Shown here one piece after another: positions 26,289-34,590 of a stretch of 42,407 nt of DNA. The stretch covers positions 1 to 42,407 of the forward strand of contig JAAWLV010000003.1 in NCBI GenBank assembly GCA_022798105.1. The letters run 5' to 3'. The translations under genes and the position numbers were made by a program. The stretch's first letter is position 1. Each line of letters starts with the position of its first letter. The DNA is from Hungatella sp. (GTDB lineage: Bacteria > Bacillota > Clostridia > Lachnospirales > Lachnospiraceae). Below the pieces are notes generated by a model. The model did no database searches and had not been told where the DNA came from. It saw nothing but the letters and a program-made list of their open reading frames with translations.

Positions 26289-26304
26289 TGGCATGATTTT
26301 TGCA
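26289..26304 (+). promoter_or_regulatory. Sigma-54 (-24/-12) promoter for fixAB
   Basis: TGGCATGATTTTTGCA matches the consensus and is nearly identical to the site at 6825. It starts 14 bp after the activator stop and lies 40 bp before fixA. Confidence 0.9.
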
Positions 26305-26343
26305 TAAATAGTTGCATCAGAATGATGAAAGGATGTAGAAGGT

Positions 26344-27111
26344 ATGAATGTAATCGCATGTTACAAGATTGTGCCCGATGAGCAGGACATTGTGGTCAAT
26401 GGAGACAAGACCCTTTCCCTGGACAAGGCGGCATTGAAGGTGGGCCAGTATGACTTAAACGCAGTGGAGGCAGGAGCGCAGCTTGCGGAGGCGTCAGGAG
26501 GAAAGCTGATGGTTCTGACCGCAGGAGGGGAGGAGGCGGAGAACTCCAAGATGAAGAAGAGCATCCTCTCCAGAGGCCCCCAGGAAAACTACGTGTACTC
26601 CAGCCCTGACATGGCAGGAGCGGACGCCTCCATGACAGCGAAGGTGCTGTGCGAGGCCGTAAAGAAGATAGAGGGCTGGGATCTGGTGCTGTGCGGGGAG
26701 GGATCGTCGGATCTGTATTCCCAGCAGGTGGGGATTCAGCTGGGCGAGCGCTTGGGCCTTCCCACGCTTAACGGGGTGAGCAAGATCACCGAGGCGGAAG
26801 GCGGAAAGCTTATTGTGGAGAGAAGCCTGGAGGATGAGGTGGAGATCATTGAGGTCAGCCTTCCGGCAGTCCTTTCCGTCACTTCGGACATCAATGTAAC
26901 GCGTGTTCCCACCATGAAGGAGATCCTTGCAGCAGGCAAGAAGCCCACAACCGTTTGGAAAGACGGCGAGACGGCGGTTCCGGCACCGTCCATGGAGACC
27001 CTGAGCATTTTGGCTCCGGAAGAGACGGAGCGCAGGTGTGTTGTGGTGGAAGGCGACGACGGGGACAAGATCGCGCAGTTCTGCCAGCTTATTAAAGCGG
27101 AATTACAGTAA
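26344..27111 (+). CDS. fixA: FixA-type electron-transfer flavoprotein beta subunit, 255 aa
   Basis: The second EtfB of the window, of the FixA kind. The start (CYKIVPDEQDIVVN), QYDLNAVEA, LSRGP and CGEGSSDLYSQQVG follow E. coli FixA closely and differ from the EtfB at 20686, which has CGKQAIDGDTGQ. It works with FixB to carry electrons to or from FixC/FixX. Its own sigma-54 promoter puts it in the same regulon as the main operon. A Gly/Glu-rich C-terminus is ordinary for the family. Confidence 0.94.
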   Translation: MNVIACYKIVPDEQDIVVNGDKTLSLDKAALKVGQYDLNAVEAGAQLAEASGGKLMVLTAGGEEAENSKMKKSILSRGPQENYVYSSPDMAGADASMTAKVLCEAVKKIEGWDLVLCGEGSSDLYSQQVGIQLGERLGLPTLNGVSKITEAEGGKLIVERSLEDEVEIIEVSLPAVLSVTSDINVTRVPTMKEILAAGKKPTTVWKDGETAVPAPSMETLSILAPEETERRCVVVEGDDGDKIAQFCQLIKAELQ

Positions 27112-27123
27112 GGGGGGAGAACC

Positions 27124-28047
27124 ATGAAGGTAAGAAAGATTGTAGTCTATTCAGAAGACAGAAAAGCAGTTTGCGAATTGGCCTCAGGGGCCGCAGGGAT
27201 GGCCGATGAGGTGACGGCGGTGGTTTTAGGCTCCAAGGAGGACGCCAGGGAGGCGGCAGAGTACTGCAGCCAGGTAGTTCTGGTGCCAAAGCAGGAGGGG
27301 ACGATGGCGGAAGCGTATGTGCCTGCCGTGGAGAAGATCATAAGGGAGGAGAACCCGGTTCTGGTGCTCATGGCGTCTACCCGCCGGGGAAAATGCGCTG
27401 CCGGCCGTCTGGCGGTCCGTCTGGACGCAGGCGTGGCCACCGAGGTAAACCGTGTGGAGCCGGTGTCGGATCATGAGGCTGTGTTAAAGAAGATGGTGTA
27501 CGGCGGTGCGGCGGTGGCTTCCTTAAAATCCGCGGGAAAACTTTCCATCGCCCTGGCAGGGGTGGGATCTTATGAGGCCGAAAAACTGCCTGAGCCCGGA
27601 ACCGTCAGGGAGGCAGAGGTTTCCTTTGAGGAGAGCGGGATGGTGTGCACAAAGGTTCAGCCGAAAGCGGAGGAGCGGGTGAACTTAAACGCGGCCAAGC
27701 GCATTGTGGGTGCGGGCCGCGGCGTGGGGGCCCAGGAAAAGCTTGGCCTTCTGGAAGATTTTGCAAAGAAGATCGGCGCGGAGATGGCATGTTCCCGTCC
27801 CATTGCGGAGGGTGAAAAGTGGATGCCCAAAAACCGCTACCTTGGAGTTTCCGGTGTGGTGGTAAAACCGGATGTGTATGTGGCCTGCGGAATCTCCGGA
27901 CAGGTTCAGCATATGGTGGGAGTCAACGAGGCCCGGGTGATCATAGCGGTCAATAAGGACAAAAACGCGCCGATTTTCAAGCACTGCGATTTCGGGATCG
28001 TGGGGGAGCTGAATAAAGTGGTTCCGGCTTTGACGGAGCTTTTGTAG
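27124..28047 (+). CDS. fixB: FixB-type electron-transfer flavoprotein alpha subunit, 307 aa
   Basis: FAD-binding partner of the FixA above. ASTRRGKCAAGRLAVRLDAG, KRIVGAGRGVGAQEKLGLLEDFAKKIGAEMACSRP in part, and GISGQVQHMVGVNEA match FixB; the end (NKDKNAPIFKHCDFGIVGE) is the FAD-binding tail. It starts 12 bp after fixA with a GGGGGGAG ribosome site. A terminator follows 16 bp after its stop. Confidence 0.93.
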   Translation: MKVRKIVVYSEDRKAVCELASGAAGMADEVTAVVLGSKEDAREAAEYCSQVVLVPKQEGTMAEAYVPAVEKIIREENPVLVLMASTRRGKCAAGRLAVRLDAGVATEVNRVEPVSDHEAVLKKMVYGGAAVASLKSAGKLSIALAGVGSYEAEKLPEPGTVREAEVSFEESGMVCTKVQPKAEERVNLNAAKRIVGAGRGVGAQEKLGLLEDFAKKIGAEMACSRPIAEGEKWMPKNRYLGVSGVVVKPDVYVACGISGQVQHMVGVNEARVIIAVNKDKNAPIFKHCDFGIVGELNKVVPALTELL

Positions 28048-28063
28048 AAAGAACGGCCCGGAC

Positions 28064-28103
28064 GGCTGACGGGAATCAGCCCTCTGGCCGTCAGGGCTTT
28101 TTT
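28064..28103 (+). terminator. Intrinsic terminator between fixB and menA
   Basis: CTGACGG (28066-28072) pairs with CCGTCAG (28088-28094), extended by flanking G/C pairs, and is followed by GGGCTTTTTT. It ends the fixAB transcript; menA begins only 14 bp later, so menA must be reached by read-through or by a promoter hidden in this region. Confidence 0.75.
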
Positions 28104-28116
28104 GCGGAGGGACAGG

Positions 28117-29034
28117 ATGAAATATGAAAGCATGACTTTAAAATCAGCGGCAGGGCTGGCGGCGCCCCAGACCTGGGCGGCGACTCTCGGGCCGGTTCTG
28201 GCAGCGGGGGCATACAGCGTCAACCGGCAGGGAAATGCGGATGTTCTGTTATTTTATCTGACCCTCTGCGGAGCCCTGCTTATGCAGTCTTCGGTCAACA
28301 CCCTGAACGATTACTATGATTATAAAAAGGGGACGGACAACCGGGATAATTCTAAAGACCCGGCTGAGGCGGTTTTGGTCTACCAAAACTTAAGCCCCGG
28401 GGCAGTGCTTGGGCTGGCTGCAGGTTTTCTTGGACTGGCGGGGGTTATAGGGCTGTACATAACCCTGCGCTGCGGCCCGGTTCCTCTTGCCATAGGCTGT
28501 TTTGGGGGGCTGGTGATCCTTTTCTACTCGGGAGGGAAATTGCCCATCTCCTATCTTCCGGTGGGGGAACTGGTGTCGGGAATAATGATGGGAGGCCTTC
28601 TTCCCATGGCGGTTATAAACGTGCTGACAGGCGCCCTGGAACGGCCGGCTTTTTATCAGATGGCCCCCCTGATGATGGGAGTGGGCCTTATTATGTATAC
28701 CAACAACTTAAGCGACATTGAAAAAGACAGGCCCGCCGGCCGGATGACCTTATCTGTGTGTCTGGGGCGGAAACGGGCCGGGAGCCTTTACCGCTTTCTT
28801 CTGATCGTGTGGACTTTGTCCGTCGGCCACATGGCATTCTGGCATTTTCGCGGAGGCTTTTGCCTTTACCCTCTGTTTCTGGGGTTTGCCGGCGCAAAAC
28901 TTATAAGGCAGATGAGATTTTCCTTTGTCCGGGGGGAAGAGCGGAGAGAGGCGATGTCGGGGATTACATGGCTGAACCTGTGCACAGCCGTGTTTTACGC
29001 GGTTATGATGCTTGCGGACAGGGCGATTGGCTGA
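28117..29034 (+). CDS. menA: MenA-type 1,4-dihydroxy-2-naphthoate polyprenyltransferase, 305 aa
   Basis: A membrane prenyltransferase of the UbiA family that attaches the polyprenyl tail to the naphthoate ring of menaquinone. The first Asp-rich motif, NTLNDYYDYKKGTD (about residues 61-74), and the second, NNLSDIEKDRPAGRMTL, have the MenA form. About eight hydrophobic segments are visible. ATG 28117 has a GGAGG site; a TTG 15 bp upstream falls inside the terminator. It heads a menA-menG-prenyl synthase row. Other UbiA enzymes have similar motifs, but the neighbours support MenA. Confidence 0.88.
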   Translation: MKYESMTLKSAAGLAAPQTWAATLGPVLAAGAYSVNRQGNADVLLFYLTLCGALLMQSSVNTLNDYYDYKKGTDNRDNSKDPAEAVLVYQNLSPGAVLGLAAGFLGLAGVIGLYITLRCGPVPLAIGCFGGLVILFYSGGKLPISYLPVGELVSGIMMGGLLPMAVINVLTGALERPAFYQMAPLMMGVGLIMYTNNLSDIEKDRPAGRMTLSVCLGRKRAGSLYRFLLIVWTLSVGHMAFWHFRGGFCLYPLFLGFAGAKLIRQMRFSFVRGEERREAMSGITWLNLCTAVFYAVMMLADRAIG

Positions 29035-29078
29035 GAAGACCTTTAAACAGTCCTAAAAAATTTCAGGAGCAAAATCTC

Positions 29079-29888
29079 ATGGAACCAGATATCTATCATA
29101 TATTTCAATCCATAGCTCCCCGCTACGACCGGGCAAACACTGTCATCAGCATGGGAATGCACCGGCGGTGGAAGGGGCGCATGGTCCGCACCCTTTCCCA
29201 AATGATACCAAAAGACAGCCGGATTCTGGACTTGTGCTGCGGGACCGGAGACATTGCCTGGATGTTTCTGAAGGGGGGAGACTCTTTTCAAGTCACAGCC
29301 GCCGATTTTTCTCCCAACATGCTTTCGGAAGCAGGAAGAAAGCTTTCGGGACTTCCGGGAGAAGCAAGGTACTGCCTGGTACAGGCCGACGCCATGGCGC
29401 TTCCCTGGAGGGAGGAAACCTTTGACGCGGCGGTCATCTCCTTCGGGCTGCGCAACACGCCGGATTGGAACCGGGTTTTAAGGGAGATGGTCCGCGTGAC
29501 AAAGACAGGAGGGATCGTCTGTGTGATGGATGCCCATTATCCGGAAAATATCTGGGTGCAGAGGGCATTTTCTTTGTATTTTACGTGGCTTATGCCTGTT
29601 TTGGGAGGGGGAAGGAAGCACAGGCGGGAGTATGGATGGCTGAACCGGTCGGCAAAAGCCTTTGCCGACGTGCCGCGGCTTATGGGTATGATGAAGGAGG
29701 CAGGGCTGATTCACAGAAGGTACAAACGATTTCTCTTTGGCAGCTGTGTATACCAGCTGGGAGAAAAAGCAAACAAGCGGAAAGGGACACAGGATGATGG
29801 AGGACCGGATGGCAGGGGAGCTGGAACTTGTAGAGCAGTATTTGAGGCAGTTCACGGAGGACTTGAGACAAAGAGAGCCGTTAAATGA
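29079..29888 (+). CDS. menG: MenG/UbiE-type demethylmenaquinone methyltransferase, 269 aa
   Basis: A SAM-dependent methyltransferase for the last step of menaquinone synthesis. FQSIAPRYDRANTVISMGMHRRWK and LDLCCGTGDIA are the family signatures; ISFGLRNTPDWNRVLREM and MDAHYP follow. The usual UbiE end falls near GSCVYQLG (about residue 230). The frame here runs on for some 40 polar residues and overlaps the next gene by 95 bp, which suggests that the original stop was lost or that the tail is a recent extension. ATG 29079 follows CAGGAGC. Membrane quinone is the presumed electron acceptor of FixC. Confidence 0.88.
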   Translation: MEPDIYHIFQSIAPRYDRANTVISMGMHRRWKGRMVRTLSQMIPKDSRILDLCCGTGDIAWMFLKGGDSFQVTAADFSPNMLSEAGRKLSGLPGEARYCLVQADAMALPWREETFDAAVISFGLRNTPDWNRVLREMVRVTKTGGIVCVMDAHYPENIWVQRAFSLYFTWLMPVLGGGRKHRREYGWLNRSAKAFADVPRLMGMMKEAGLIHRRYKRFLFGSCVYQLGEKANKRKGTQDDGGPDGRGAGTCRAVFEAVHGGLETKRAVK

Positions 29889-30780
29889 GATCCTTAAGGA
29901 TGTGCTCGGGGCGCCGGGAAAGCGGCTGCGGCCCCGTATGGTGCTGGCTTTGGGGCTTTTTGGGCAGGATTTTGAGAAGAAAAAGGATCGCCTCTGCAGA
30001 ATCGGGGCGCTTATTGAGATGGTTCACGGCGCGTCCCTGATTCACGACGACATTATTGACGATTCGCCCCTGCGCAGGGGAAAGAGGACGGTTCAGTCCA
30101 AATACGGAAAGGACATGGCCGTTTATACCGGGGATTATATCCTGGGAAAGGTGCTGTACTATCTCATGGAGATGGGAGCCTCAGAGAGCGGCATGATCCT
30201 GGGAAGCTGTGTTCAGGATATGTGCGCCGGGGAATTAAACCAGCATTTCCACCGCTTTGACTGCCAGGTGTCCGAGGAGGAATACTTTGCAAACATTTAC
30301 GGAAAGACGGCGGCCCTCTTTGAGGCAGCCTGCCGGATTGGGGCGCTGGAGGGCGGATGCACAAAGACAGAGCAGGATGCGGCAGGAAAACTGGGGGAGG
30401 CTGTGGGCATGTTTTTCCAGCTTCGGGACGATCTTATGGATTTTCAGGCCTGTAAACAGTGGGACGGGAAACCTGCCTACCAGGATTTTTTCCAGGGCAT
30501 CTACACCCTCCCTGTGATCCATGCCCTGAACCATCCTGCAACGGGAAATAAAATGAGGCTTTTTATTGAGGAGACCAGGCAGGGGGAGATGAAAAGGGAC
30601 GTGGTGCGGGAGCGGCTCAACGGGCTGCTTTTCGAGGCGGGGGGAGTCCGCTATGCAGGCAGCTGTATGGAGAACTACAAGAAGAAGGCGTTTAACCTGT
30701 TAAAGCAGATGCCCGGAGGCAGGGGGAAAGAGGAGATTGAACGGCTTGTAAAGACCCTTGCCTCCAGGATAAGATACTGA
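29794..30780 (+). CDS. Polyprenyl diphosphate synthase (HepT/IspB-like), 328 aa
   Basis: Makes the isoprenoid tail donor for MenA. The first Asp-rich motif DDIIDD (residues 85-90), followed by SPLRRGKRT, and the second, RDDLMDF, are intact. Small residues (GASLIH) before the first motif suggest a long-chain product. GKRLRPRMV near 42-50 is the diphosphate-binding lysine/arginine region. The start lies inside the menG frame, with two ATG codons in a row at 29794 and 29797 after AGGGACACAGG. Single-subunit (IspB/DdsA-like) or large subunit of a heteromer cannot be separated; no small partner is seen nearby. Confidence 0.88.
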   Translation: MMEDRMAGELELVEQYLRQFTEDLRQREPLNEILKDVLGAPGKRLRPRMVLALGLFGQDFEKKKDRLCRIGALIEMVHGASLIHDDIIDDSPLRRGKRTVQSKYGKDMAVYTGDYILGKVLYYLMEMGASESGMILGSCVQDMCAGELNQHFHRFDCQVSEEEYFANIYGKTAALFEAACRIGALEGGCTKTEQDAAGKLGEAVGMFFQLRDDLMDFQACKQWDGKPAYQDFFQGIYTLPVIHALNHPATGNKMRLFIEETRQGEMKRDVVRERLNGLLFEAGGVRYAGSCMENYKKKAFNLLKQMPGGRGKEEIERLVKTLASRIRY

Positions 30781-30802
30781 GAAGGGAGAGGTAAAAGCGG
30801 CG

Positions 30803-32221
30803 ATGGCAGATACGAAGCTGAAGAAATTTTTGGAGACGAAGCGGGCGGATTTTATTGCCATGAGCGATGAAATCTGGGGTTATGCGGAACTGTGTTTTAA
30901 GGAGGTGCGCTCCTGCCGCCTTCAGAAGGAGTATCTGATAAAAGAGGGGTTTGAGGTACAAGAGAAGGCAGGGGGCCTGGACACCGCCTTTGTGGGAAGT
31001 TTTTCCCTGGGAAGCGGGAAGCCGGTTATCGGAATCCTGGGAGAGTACGACGCTCTGGAAGGCCTGAGCCAGAAGGCGGGAATCAATTATAAGGAGCCCC
31101 TTAAGGAGGGGGAGGCAGGGCACGGCTGCGGCCACCAGGCCCTGGGGTGCGGCGCTCTGGAGGCCTGCGTGGCCGTAAAGGATTATATGGAGGAGAACCA
31201 TCTGGAGGGCACCATCCGCTATTACGGCTGTCCGGCGGAAGAAGGCGGTTCTGGGAAAGCCTTTCTGGTGAAGGCGGGGGTGTTTGACGACGCGGACATA
31301 TGCCTTACGTGGCATCCGGGGCTTAATAACTCCCTGTTTAACCAGGCCCTGGCCAACATCCAGGTGGATTTTCAGTTCCATGGGGTCAGCGCCCATGCGG
31401 CGGGACAGCCCCATATAGGAAGAAGCGCCCTGGATGCGGTGGAGCTGATGAACGTAGGCGCCAACTATCTGAGGGAACACATGGTAAGCGACGCAAAAGT
31501 TCACTACGCCATCACCGATTCCGGAGGAACGGCCCCCAACATCATCCCGGCCTACGCCTCGGTCCGGTACGGAATCCGGGCCCTTAAGATGAGCACGGTG
31601 AAGGAGCTTTATGACAGGGTGGTGGACATTGCCAGAGGGGCGGCCCTTATGACTCAGACGTCGGTGGAGTATCAGGTGGGGCAGGTGTATCAGGATTTTC
31701 TGCCCAATGAGACCCTGGACAGCCTGGCAGTCCGCCACATGCGTCAGGTTATCCCGGCCCGGTACACAAACGAGGAGATGGAGGAGGCCAAGTACTATCA
31801 GCAGATGATTGCGCCGGAGACTGTGGAGGGGATGAAGGCCAAGATGCTTGGGGCTATGACTTGTGAAAAGCCTTCCCAGGATCTGTACACCCCGGTGGTG
31901 AATTTTGTGTACGAGGGGGAACCGCCTTTTGGACTGGCCTCCACAGACGCGGGAAATGTAAGCTGGGTGGTTCCCATGACCGCGGTCTACACGTCCTGCT
32001 ATGTGCTGGGAAGTTTTGGACACTCCTGGCAGATGGTGGCCCAGGGCAAATCAAAGATCCTTCACAAGGGGATGTATCTGGCGGCGGAGATTTTGGCATC
32101 CATGGCAGTGAACCTGATGGAGGAGCCTAAGCTGGTTGAGATGGCAAAGGAAGATTTTAAGAAGGCGACAGAGGGAAAAGAAGGGAGGTATTTTTGTGGC
32201 GATACACCAGGCAATGACTAG
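30803..32221 (+). CDS. M20 family amidohydrolase (AbgB-like), 472 aa
   Basis: A two-metal amidase of the M20D group, which cuts acyl-amino acids or p-aminobenzoyl-glutamate. The metal region GHGCGHQALGCGALEA, the catalytic PAEEGGSGKAFL, TWHPG and the dimerisation domain FHGVSAHAAGQPHIGRSALDAVE are recognisable. The length fits AbgB-like proteins. It may free a carboxylic acid from an amide conjugate and so feed the pathway, but no regulatory link is visible. It starts 22 bp after the prenyl synthase gene, and its end overlaps the esterase gene. Confidence 0.88.
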   Translation: MADTKLKKFLETKRADFIAMSDEIWGYAELCFKEVRSCRLQKEYLIKEGFEVQEKAGGLDTAFVGSFSLGSGKPVIGILGEYDALEGLSQKAGINYKEPLKEGEAGHGCGHQALGCGALEACVAVKDYMEENHLEGTIRYYGCPAEEGGSGKAFLVKAGVFDDADICLTWHPGLNNSLFNQALANIQVDFQFHGVSAHAAGQPHIGRSALDAVELMNVGANYLREHMVSDAKVHYAITDSGGTAPNIIPAYASVRYGIRALKMSTVKELYDRVVDIARGAALMTQTSVEYQVGQVYQDFLPNETLDSLAVRHMRQVIPARYTNEEMEEAKYYQQMIAPETVEGMKAKMLGAMTCEKPSQDLYTPVVNFVYEGEPPFGLASTDAGNVSWVVPMTAVYTSCYVLGSFGHSWQMVAQGKSKILHKGMYLAAEILASMAVNLMEEPKLVEMAKEDFKKATEGKEGRYFCGDTPGND

Positions 32222-33692
32222 GAACGGAATGGTGTCAGGAGTTCCCGGAGGCAACCCGGGCATTACGGTTTTTAAGGGGATCCCTTACGCTGCCCCGCCG
32301 GTGGGGGAGAACCGGTGGCGGGCCCCCCAGCCGGTAAAGGACTGGGAAGGCGTGAGGAAGGCTGACCGTTTCCGGGGTTTCTGTCCTCAGGAGGAGGAGC
32401 AAAGCCCCATGTTTCTGAGGGAGAATCCAAAACCTTTTGAGGAGATGGACGAGGACTGCCTGTACCTCAATGTGTGGACTCCCGCCCATACCCAGGATGA
32501 AAAACTGCCTGTGGTGATGTGGATTCACGGGGGAGCCAATGTGCGGGGCTGGGGCCATCAGCCTTCCTTCGACGGGGAAGGTTTTGCAAGAAGAGGCGTG
32601 ATCCTGGTAACCTTTAACTGGAGGGTCAACATCTTCGGCTGGCTGGCCCACCCTGAGCTTAGCGAGGAAAATCCCGACCATATATCAGGCAACTACGGGG
32701 TGTTAGATCAGGTGGCCGCGCTTCACTGGATAAGGGACAACATCGCGGCTTTCGGCGGGGATCCGGACAATATTACGGTGGCAGGGGAGTCGGCAGGCGC
32801 CAGCTCCACTATGAATCTGTGCTGTACACCTTTGACTGCCGGGCTGTTTAAACATGCCGTTATGCAGAGCGGAGGCGGCTTTGATCTGTTTTCTTCCACC
32901 ATGATTCCAACCCTCAAAATGGCGGAGAAAACCGTTGATTTGAAGAAATGCCTTCAGGTGGACTCTATCAGGGAGGCAAGGAAGCTGGATGCCGGGGAGA
33001 TTGTCCGCCGTATGAGCCGGCCCGAGGCCGCAGGCGCCTACCTGCCCATGCAGGTGGTGGACGGGGTGGTGTTTGACGGCACCATAACCGATATCTGCAA
33101 GGCAGGCAATTATCACAAGATCGATTACATCATCGGCTTTACAAAGGACGAGACGGGGATGTATGAGCTGCCGGAGGATCGGGAATTTTTCTTAAAGGAC
33201 GTGAGAGACGAGTACGGTGCTTATGCGGACAGATATCTGGAACTGTGCGATTTTCTGAAGGAGGATGAGGCTTTCAGGGCTCACTTAAAGGTGCGCAGCG
33301 CAGAGCAGCTTAAAACAGGCGCGCTGGTGTTTGCGGAGCTTCTGGAGGAGCAGGGCCATGGGCCGGTGTACATGTACTGTTTTGACAGGCAGCTGCCCGG
33401 GGACGATGCGGGCGCCTACCACTCCTCAGAGCTGTGGTACCTGTTTGAGACCTTAAACCGCAGCTGGAGGCCTTTTACCGGAAAAGATTTTGAACTTTCC
33501 AGGGCCATGGCTGATTACTGGTGCAATTTTGCAAAAACCGGCGATCCCAACGGCGGGAAACTGCCTTTGTGGGAGAGCTACCGGAAAGAGGATCACAGGA
33601 TGATGGAGCTGGGGCTTTCCATAGGGATGAAGGACTTCGGGGAAAATGACCGGGTGAAATTCCGAAAAGACTTTGTGATGAAGAGAGTGTAA
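32196..33692 (+). CDS. Type B carboxylesterase, 498 aa
   Basis: Serine esterase of the alpha/beta hydrolase fold. The nucleophile is Ser199 in GESAG, preceded by FGGDPDNITVA; the oxyanion motif WIHGGAN (109-115) and the FKGIPYAAPPVGENRWRAPQ signature of the family are clear. The His of the triad is probably in YHSSELWYLF. GTG 32196 is chosen, with AAGGGAGG 7 bases upstream; it overlaps the amidohydrolase by 26 bp, a sign of coupled translation. Natural esters, for example of plant phenolic acids, would release carboxylic acids. That use is inferred only from context. Confidence 0.9.
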   Translation: MAIHQAMTRNGMVSGVPGGNPGITVFKGIPYAAPPVGENRWRAPQPVKDWEGVRKADRFRGFCPQEEEQSPMFLRENPKPFEEMDEDCLYLNVWTPAHTQDEKLPVVMWIHGGANVRGWGHQPSFDGEGFARRGVILVTFNWRVNIFGWLAHPELSEENPDHISGNYGVLDQVAALHWIRDNIAAFGGDPDNITVAGESAGASSTMNLCCTPLTAGLFKHAVMQSGGGFDLFSSTMIPTLKMAEKTVDLKKCLQVDSIREARKLDAGEIVRRMSRPEAAGAYLPMQVVDGVVFDGTITDICKAGNYHKIDYIIGFTKDETGMYELPEDREFFLKDVRDEYGAYADRYLELCDFLKEDEAFRAHLKVRSAEQLKTGALVFAELLEEQGHGPVYMYCFDRQLPGDDAGAYHSSELWYLFETLNRSWRPFTGKDFELSRAMADYWCNFAKTGDPNGGKLPLWESYRKEDHRMMELGLSIGMKDFGENDRVKFRKDFVMKRV

Positions 33693-33734
33693 AGGAACTG
33701 TATTGAACTTTGCAAAGTAAACTATATAGAGCAA

Positions 33735-33940
33735 GGGCGGAGGTTGTCGCGGAGCCAGCGAGGGGAGGCAGGCTGTGTGCCGACCGGGTTCAGATATGCC
33801 GGACATTCCGATGAGCCCTTAAAGCGGAAACCAGTCGGGGTGAGGCCCTCCTGTTTTCCTGGTCTCATCTCCATGGCATATATTCACCCGTCTGGCACAC
33901 GGCCTGCCTCCCCTCGCTGGCAAAAGCAGAATTCGCCGGC
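33735..33940 (+). repeat. Structured palindromic repeat, copy R2
   Basis: The arms at 33754-33789 and 33886-33921 are almost perfect inverted repeats, but unlike the R1 arms in sequence. The inner core (TTCAGATATGCC... to ...GGCATATATTCACCC) matches R1, R3 and R4. GATATGCC/GGCATATA and GATGAG/CTCATC form inner stems, and an inner hairpin lies at about 33829-33860. Noncoding. Confidence 0.85.
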
Positions 33941-34275
33941 TGAACCCTGCTAACTTAAGGTGTATCCGATAGGGGACGCGGTTTCAACGCTGTGGCGGAA
34001 AGATAGCAGCTTTATCGGCTTAATAGGTTGTACCTTGTATTTATGGGAACAAATCCTGTTTATATCGTTTGTGTGTCAGGCAATGCATGCACGGATTGCC
34101 ATATGTTTTAAGAACCCGAATACAAATTCCTGAAAGTGCGGTCTTTTTATGGCTTTCGTTAGTTTATCAGGCAAGCTGTACAACTGCCGATTCATGTATA
34201 CGTACATAAATCCGAATATGCCGCTTTGCGGAAGAACCAGAACGTTGATATTATATTCAGGTCTGCGGGGAGCTG
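33941..34275 (+). other. Noncoding tail homologous to the stretch after R3
   Basis: No gene is seen. The sequence is a diverged copy of 34591-34790: both begin with AAGGTGT-TCCG-YAGGGG and share TTTATCGGC and TTTATGGCTTTC-like words. The repeat element was therefore longer than its palindromic core, or the two copies arose by duplication of a larger block. Confidence 0.5.
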
Positions 34276-34316
34276 TTTTCTAACCAGTCAGGAATACCAT
34301 CAGCCAGCTGAATTTA
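34276..34316. repeat. 41-bp segment shared with the window start
   Basis: This stretch is nearly identical to bases 1-43 of the window and in the same orientation. At the window start it adjoins copy R1; here it stands alone, 70 bp before R3, and marks a second part of the repeat family. Confidence 0.8.
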
Positions 34317-34365
34317 ACTCGTTGTGCCAGTTGATTGTTGATGTGGAAAGACTTTAATTTTCACC

Positions 34366-34590
34366 TTAATTGAGTGAGCAAATAGGGCGGATTTGGTCGT
34401 GGGGTCAGGGAGTGAAGGCAGGCTGTGTACCGTTCGTGTTCAGATATGCCAAACATTCCGATGAGCCCTTAAAGCGGAAACCAGTCGGGGTGAGGCCCTC
34501 CTGTTTTCCTGGTCTCATCTTCACGGCATATATTCACCCGCCCGGCACACAGCCTGCCTCCCCTCCCTGGCAAAATCTGAATTCGCCGGT
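34366..34590 (+). repeat. Structured palindromic repeat, copy R3
   Basis: Arms from 34405 and to 34571 are imperfect inverted repeats of the R2 type. The core is almost the same as in R2. The left flank (34366-34404) is shared with copy R5 at 42311. The tail to about 34630 (TTGCTCACGCAAGGTGTTTCC) is shared with R4. A reading frame through it is a by-product of the repeat. Confidence 0.85.

Noticed and set aside
6891-28047. Naming the cluster a carnitine or gamma-butyrobetaine pathway
   Set aside because: The enzyme classes match, but CaiT and CaiE are lacking, and the BaiCD-type enzyme, SDR and OFA-type carrier point to another or a wider substrate.
34440-34480. Hammerhead-ribozyme-like core (CCGATGAG ... 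GGAAAC) in the repeats
   Set aside because: One core base differs (C for U), the stem between the two motifs has only about two pairs, and the needed third stem and cleavage site are not evident.
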